The notes under the pieces were generated by a model. It ran no database searches and was not told the origin of the DNA. It saw only the letters and a list, made by a program, of their open reading frames with translations. The translations under genes and the position numbers were made by a program. 9,286 nucleotides of DNA from Lysobacteraceae bacterium (GTDB lineage Bacteria; Pseudomonadota; Gammaproteobacteria; DSM-19610), in the NCBI GenBank assembly GCA_020201295.1, contig JAIVHA010000040.1, forward strand, positions 1 to 9,286. The letters are read 5' to 3'. Below are positions 6,491 through 9,286 of this stretch, one piece after another. Numbering within the stretch: position 1 is the stretch's first letter; every line of letters starts with the position of its first letter.

Positions 6491-7279
6491 ATGGAAAACA
6501 TGTTGGCACTGCCGGTCGGTATCGCGCTGCAGGTCTTGTTGTTCGTCCTCTTGTGCCGCTTCACCGTCCTGGGCGGCAAGCAGGCCGCGGTGATCGTGGC
6601 TGTCCTGGCCATGGGGGTGACCGTTCCCTATGCGCTGCTGGCCTGGCCCGGCGGCGACGTGCTGGCCATCTACGTGGCCCTGTTCCTGGTGTGTGCCTAT
6701 GTGCTGGGCATCATCAGTTCGCACCGCGAGCGGCGCCTGGCCCTGGCCGGCGAGGACACGGCACGATGGTTCCACTGGGGACCGGCGGTGATCATCCTGT
6801 TCTTCAGCGTGGTGTTCCTGGTCAATGCCACCATGCTGCTGCTGCCGGAAAGCGATCGCGCACGCCAGGTCACCATGGCCTTCCCGGGCACCGTGGCACG
6901 GGATTTCCACAAGAAGGAAGCCCTCTATAATGAATACCTGGAACAGGTGCGCGCCCAGGAGGCTCGCGGCTGGCAGGTGCGCCAGGGCTGGCTGGAGCCG
7001 CCGGTGGCCGGCCAGGCCAAGCCCTTCCAGGTGACGGTGACGGCACGGGATGGCAGTCCGGTGATCGGTGCGCGGGTATGGGTGGCGTTCCTGCGCCCTT
7101 CCGACCAGCGCCTGGATCAGCGGGTGGAGTTGCCCGAAAAGGATTCCGGCCTGTACCGTGCCAATGTGGAGCTGCCTTCCCCGGGGCTCTGGAGCACGAC
7201 CCTGACGATCGAGCGGGGTGAGGATGTGCATGAGGTGCAGGCCAATACCCGGATCGAAGCCGGGGCGGAAGCACCCTGA
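6491..7279 (+). CDS. ccoH: FixH/CcoH-family cbb3 assembly protein with N-terminal membrane extension
   Basis: Residues about 93-262 are a FixH protein: a span (97-118) after RWFHWGP, the region FHKKEALYNEYLEQVRAQEARGW that matches the FixH YxxxLxYNxxL pattern, and an extracytoplasmic beta-rich YtkA/FixH domain (VTVTARDGSPVIGARV, then GLYRANVELPSPGLW). Canonical FixH is about 150-170 aa with one span. This protein has about 90 extra N-terminal residues with three predicted spans (about 6-23, 31-50, 57-76), then a basic loop SSHRERR. It starts 5 bp after the ccoG stop. GAGGT (6475-6479) is a somewhat distant ribosome binding site. CcoH helps assemble or stabilise cbb3 oxidase in Rhodobacter. 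The function of the extension is unknown; four spans in all put the FixH domain outside only if the N-terminus also faces the periplasm. Confidence 0.82.
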   Translation: MENMLALPVGIALQVLLFVLLCRFTVLGGKQAAVIVAVLAMGVTVPYALLAWPGGDVLAIYVALFLVCAYVLGIISSHRERRLALAGEDTARWFHWGPAVIILFFSVVFLVNATMLLLPESDRARQVTMAFPGTVARDFHKKEALYNEYLEQVRAQEARGWQVRQGWLEPPVAGQAKPFQVTVTARDGSPVIGARVWVAFLRPSDQRLDQRVELPEKDSGLYRANVELPSPGLWSTTLTIERGEDVHEVQANTRIEAGAEAP

Positions 7280-7313
7280 GCCTGAACCGCCGCGTCGTGG
7301 CGCGGTCTTATGT

Positions 7314-7326
7314 TCACTGTCAGTGA
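7314..7326. repeat. Short perfect palindrome before ccoS
   Basis: TCACTG-T-CAGTGA lies 12 bp upstream of the chosen ccoS start. It could be a small operator or chance; it overlaps the probable ribosome binding region, so a protein or RNA fold here might affect ccoS. Confidence 0.35.
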
Positions 7327-7338
7327 GTGGGGTGTGAT

Positions 7339-7527
7339 GTGACCATTCTGTACCTGTTGCTGCCCATCAGCCTGATCTTCGTCGGCGCGGCCATCTGGGT
7401 GTTTCTGTGGGCCGTGCGCAGTGGCCAGTACGAGGATATGGAGGGGCCTGCCCATCGTATCCTCATGGACGACGATGATCCCCGCATCCCGCGTCGCAAG
7501 CCGGACTTGAAGGATGGGGACGAGTAA
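7339..7527 (+). CDS. ccoS: cbb3-type oxidase assembly protein CcoS
   Basis: CcoS is a small single-span protein needed for heme b and Cu insertion into cbb3 oxidase in Rhodobacter. The core LYLLLPISLIFVGAAIWVFL is the membrane segment, followed by the family signature WAVRSGQYEDMEGPAHRILM and then an acidic/basic tail. Length is 62 aa from GTG 7339. An in-frame GTG at 7327 would add MGCD, but GTG 7339 gives MTILYLL, which matches the family N-terminus, with a G-rich stretch (GTGGGG, 7327-7332) 6 nt upstream. The overlapping ATG at 7337 is followed at once by TGA and is not used. There is no ccoI (copper ATPase) between ccoH and ccoS, unlike the common ccoGHIS order. Confidence 0.93.
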   Translation: MTILYLLLPISLIFVGAAIWVFLWAVRSGQYEDMEGPAHRILMDDDDPRIPRRKPDLKDGDE

Positions 7528-7569
7528 GATAAGCTTTCGCTAATTTACTGAATTCTATCAAGGTGTGAC

Positions 7570-7662
7570 ATGTTTACATTCCAGGGTTTTCCCATGTTCA
7601 TCGTGGTGGCGCTGATCGTCGCTGCCTGGCTGAGTTTCCTGTCGGTGGTGATCTTCGGCTGA
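7570..7662 (+). CDS. Putative 30-aa single-span membrane protein at the end of the cco operon
   Basis: An ATG ORF of 30 codons plus stop, 42 bp after ccoS on the same strand, preceded by AAGGTG (7560-7565) 4 nt from the start. It begins MFTFQGFP, and residues about 9-29 (MFIVVALIVAAWLSFLSVVI) form one hydrophobic span with almost no soluble tail. I do not recognise it. Its size and position recall tiny oxidase subunits such as CydX of bd oxidase or CcoM of Pseudomonas cbb3, but I see no sequence match to either. It could be a small cbb3 subunit or assembly peptide, or a chance ORF. The ribosome binding site, hydrophobic composition and place before the terminator favour a real gene. Confidence 0.6.
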   Translation: MFTFQGFPMFIVVALIVAAWLSFLSVVIFG

Positions 7663-7738
7663 GCCGCCTTCGCGGGCATGACGAAGTAATCAGCGTTTCC
7701 TTACGTCTGTCCCCATTGCGCTGACCAGACGGACAAAC
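7663..7738. other. Intergenic tail with a partial palindromic repeat
   Basis: This short non-coding stretch begins with GCGGGCATGACG (7672-7683), identical over 12 nt to the right arm of the repeat at 3978-4007; the matching left arm is not recognisable. A small CCGC-CTTC-GCGG hairpin (7664-7675) overlaps it. It looks like a degraded copy of the same palindromic family. Confidence 0.45.
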
Positions 7739-7774
7739 AAAAAGGGCGCCGGGAATATTCCCGGCGCCCTTTTT
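7739..7774. terminator. Bidirectional rho-independent terminator between the cco operon and rpoH
   Basis: A perfect 36-nt palindrome: five A (7739-7743), stem GGGCGCCGGGA, loop ATAT, stem TCCCGGCGCCC, five T (7770-7774). It works equally on both strands and sits between the convergent cco operon and rpoH (stop codon from 7792). Confidence 0.95.
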
Positions 7775-7791
7775 GCTGCGTGACGGCCTGC

Positions 7792-8661
7792 TCAGGCCTC
7801 CATGGCCCCGCGCAGCTTCTTCATGGCATTGCTTTCCAGCTGGCGGATGCGTTCCGCCGATACGCCGTAGCGGTCCGCCAATTCGTGCAGGGTGGACTTG
7901 CTGTCCGCCAGCCAGCGTTCCCGTACGATGTCGCGGCTGCGCTCGTCCAGTTTGTCCAGGGCTGCCTGCAGGCGCAGGTGGCTATTGTCTTCCCAGTCCT
8001 GGTGTTCCAGCGCTTCCGCCGGGTCCGGTGTCTGGGTGGCCAGGTAGGCAATGGGCGCCCGCCCACGCTCTTCCTCGTCGGTCTCGGCACCGGGGTCGAA
8101 GGACAGGTCATGACCGCTGAGGCGGGATTCCATTTCCAGCACGGACTCGGGACTCACGCCCAGGTCCTTCGCCACGGCATCGACTTCCTCGCGGCTGAAC
8201 CAGCCCAGGCGTTTCTTGGCGCGGCGCAGGTTGAAGAACAGTTTGCGCTGGGCCTTGGTGGTGGCCACCTTGACGATGCGCCAGTTGCGCAGAATGTATT
8301 CGTGGATTTCGGCGCGGATCCAGTGCACGGCGAAGGACACCAGGCGCACGCCGACCTCGGGGTCGAAACGCTTGACGGCCTTCATCAGGCCGATGCTGCC
8401 TTCCTGGATCAGGTCGCCCAGGGGCAGGCCATAGCCCTTGTAGCCACGGGCGATATGGACCACGAAACGCAGATGGGAGAGCACCAGGTATTGCGCGGCA
8501 CCGAGGTCGTTTTGGTCGCGCAGACGCAGGGCCAGCTCCCGCTCTTCCTCGGCAGTGAGGATGGGGATGCTGCGCACGGACTGGATATATTGCTCCAGGT
8601 TCCCCGTGGGTTGGGGCAGCACCAGACTATGGTGTTGACGTTGCACCAGGGCTTGGTTCAT
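7792..8661 (-). CDS. rpoH: RNA polymerase sigma-32 factor (heat shock)
   Basis: RpoH directs RNA polymerase to heat-shock promoters (chaperones, proteases). The protein is 289 aa, near the 284 aa of E. coli. It contains region 2 with DLIQEGSIGLMKAVKRFDPE (about 83-102), the region 2.4 stretch FAVHWIRAEIHEYILRNWRIV (110-130, where the -10 element is read), the RpoH box QRKLFFNLRR (138-147) that distinguishes sigma-32 from other sigmas, and the region 4 helix-turn-helix LADRYGVSAERIRQLE (261-276). ATG 8661 is preceded by GAGGGG with about 12 nt spacing, a little long. A CIRCE operator lies 37 bp upstream of the start, pointing to HrcA control of the gene. The upstream neighbour on the same strand is a GGDEF protein, with about 90 bp between them. 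No ftsYEX is adjacent, unlike many gammaproteobacteria. Confidence 0.98.
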   Translation of the reverse strand: MNQALVQRQHHSLVLPQPTGNLEQYIQSVRSIPILTAEEERELALRLRDQNDLGAAQYLVLSHLRFVVHIARGYKGYGLPLGDLIQEGSIGLMKAVKRFDPEVGVRLVSFAVHWIRAEIHEYILRNWRIVKVATTKAQRKLFFNLRRAKKRLGWFSREEVDAVAKDLGVSPESVLEMESRLSGHDLSFDPGAETDEEERGRAPIAYLATQTPDPAEALEHQDWEDNSHLRLQAALDKLDERSRDIVRERWLADSKSTLHELADRYGVSAERIRQLESNAMKKLRGAMEA

Positions 8662-8698
8662 GGCTCGGATATTCCCCTCTTCAAACGATATGCTGAGT

Positions 8699-8725
8699 CT
8701 AGCACTCGAGTCCTTTGAGTGCTAA
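8699..8725 (-). promoter_or_regulatory. CIRCE element (HrcA operator) upstream of rpoH
   Basis: Read on the minus strand, TTAGCACTC (8725-8717), a 9-nt spacer, then GAGTGCTAG (8707-8699). The consensus is TTAGCACTC-N9-GAGTGCTAA, so 17 of 18 fixed bases match and the spacing is exact. HrcA binds CIRCE as a repressor released under heat shock. The last A of the right arm is changed to G. A weak -35/-10 pair (TTAGCA 8725-8720, TAGACT 8701-8696) overlaps the element, so bound HrcA would block the promoter. Confidence 0.93.
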
Positions 8726-8754
8726 CCCGGGCCGGAGTTCCCGAAGAGGGCGGG

Positions 8755-9286
8755 TCAGGCGCAGACGCGGTTGCGGCCGCGGTCCTTGGCGGCATAGAGG
8801 GCCTTGTCGGCCTGGCTCAGCAGCTGGGTGAGGTTGAGCTCCGGCTGGTTATGGGTGCAGGCCAGGCCGATGCTGATGGTGATGGGGATGTCGGCGGGGT
8901 ATAGGGCTTCCACCGCGCCGCGCAGCTCCTCGGCACAGGCCCGGGCGCATTTCAGGTTGCAGCGCGGCACCAGCAGGGCAAATTCCTCGCCGCCGAAGCG
9001 CACCGCCATGGCGTCGGCGGGAATGCTTTCCTTGAGCAGGGCGCCAAGGGCTTCCAGGACGCGATCTCCTGTGATATGGCCAAGATTGTCGTTTATCTTC
9101 TTGAAATGGTCGATATCCAGCAGCAGGCCGGAGATCGGCTGGTTGCGCGGATCGGCCAGGAACTCGTCGCCCCGGTCGAGCAGGTAGCGCTTGTTGTAGA
9201 CCCGGGTCAGGCTGTCGGTGATGGCCAGCCGGTGCATGGTCTCGCTCTGGCGCTTGAGGGCCACGAACTGCTGCTTGATGAGCAGC
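8755..9286 (-). CDS. GGDEF-domain protein, probable diguanylate cyclase (partial, 5' end outside window)
   Basis: This is the C-terminal part of a protein that makes cyclic di-GMP from two GTP. The frame is open to the right window edge, so the N-terminal sensor part is not visible; the GTG at 9264 is probably internal. A helical linker (LLIKQQFVALKRQSETMHRLA) leads to the conserved ITDSLTRVYNKRYL, then DIDHFKKINDNLGHITGD (metal and GTP binding) and the active-site GGEEF (codons at 8980-8994). It ends in ADKALYAAKDRGRNRV, as in complete GGDEF domains. The residues 6-9 before GGEEF are PADA, so the RxxD inhibitory I-site is absent. All catalytic motifs look intact. There is no EAL domain after it. 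It lies upstream of rpoH on the same strand, with the CIRCE region between, and is likely transcribed separately. Confidence 0.93.
   Translation of the reverse strand, partial: LLIKQQFVALKRQSETMHRLAITDSLTRVYNKRYLLDRGDEFLADPRNQPISGLLLDIDHFKKINDNLGHITGDRVLEALGALLKESIPADAMAVRFGGEEFALLVPRCNLKCARACAEELRGAVEALYPADIPITISIGLACTHNQPELNLTQLLSQADKALYAAKDRGRNRVCA

Noticed and set aside
7286..7306. Hairpin ACCGC...GCGGT after ccoH as a terminator
   Set aside because: The stem is only 5 bp plus 2 bp beyond a bulge, and no T-run follows; ccoS is probably read from the same transcript.
7548..7561. CTGAA-TTCT-ATCAA as a second FNR box before the 30-aa ORF
   Set aside because: The left half lacks the TTG core, and the position is too close to the ATG at 7570 for activation of that gene.
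7780..8718. Plus-strand open frame opposite rpoH
   Set aside because: It is antisense to a well-conserved sigma-32 gene and its translation has no recognisable domain.

Overview
This window of about 9.3 kb has high-GC coding sequence and reads as ordinary chromosomal DNA of a gammaproteobacterium. RpoH is very close to the enterobacterial/pseudomonad form, and the heme O synthase and cbb3 oxidase proteins are of gammaproteobacterial type. The intergenic DNA carries GTAG-headed REP sequences of the kind known from Pseudomonas, Stenotrophomonas and some Chromatiales. I cannot fix the genus. No mobile element, tRNA, rRNA or CRISPR array is visible.

Layout. Positions 1-1543 (+) are the end of an aa3-type oxidase assembly cluster: a membrane-anchored thioredoxin-fold protein with a Sco-like CxxxC (5' end outside the window), then heme O synthase (cyoE/ctaB). 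Positions 1544-1748 are an intergenic region with an FNR/ANR-like box. Positions 1749-7662 (+) are a cbb3 (C-type heme-copper) oxidase operon, ccoN-ccoO-ccoQ-ccoP-ccoG-ccoH-ccoS, followed by an unlisted 30-codon membrane ORF. A perfect palindromic terminator (7739-7774) closes this operon and the convergent rpoH. On the minus strand lie rpoH (7792-8661), a near-perfect CIRCE operator just upstream of it (8699-8725), and the C-terminal part of a GGDEF diguanylate cyclase that runs off the right edge.

How the genes work together. CcoNOQP is the high-affinity oxidase. CcoN holds heme b, heme b3 and CuB. CcoO (one heme c) and CcoP (two hemes c) carry electrons in, and CcoQ and CcoS are small membrane proteins for stability and cofactor maturation. 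CcoG and CcoH are assembly factors. The copper ATPase ccoI, usually between ccoH and ccoS, is absent here.

Most notable points. (1) ccoG lacks about 115 N-terminal codons, and the break coincides with a 93-bp REPIN (two inverted GTAG-REPs); its only in-frame ATG lies inside the REPIN. (2) rpoH is preceded by a 17/18 match to the HrcA operator CIRCE, suggesting that HrcA represses the heat-shock sigma factor. (3) A 30-aa single-span ORF with a good ribosome binding site ends the cco operon. (4) CcoH carries an extra N-terminal domain with three membrane spans. No wholly new system is evident; these are local novelties on a familiar respiratory operon.
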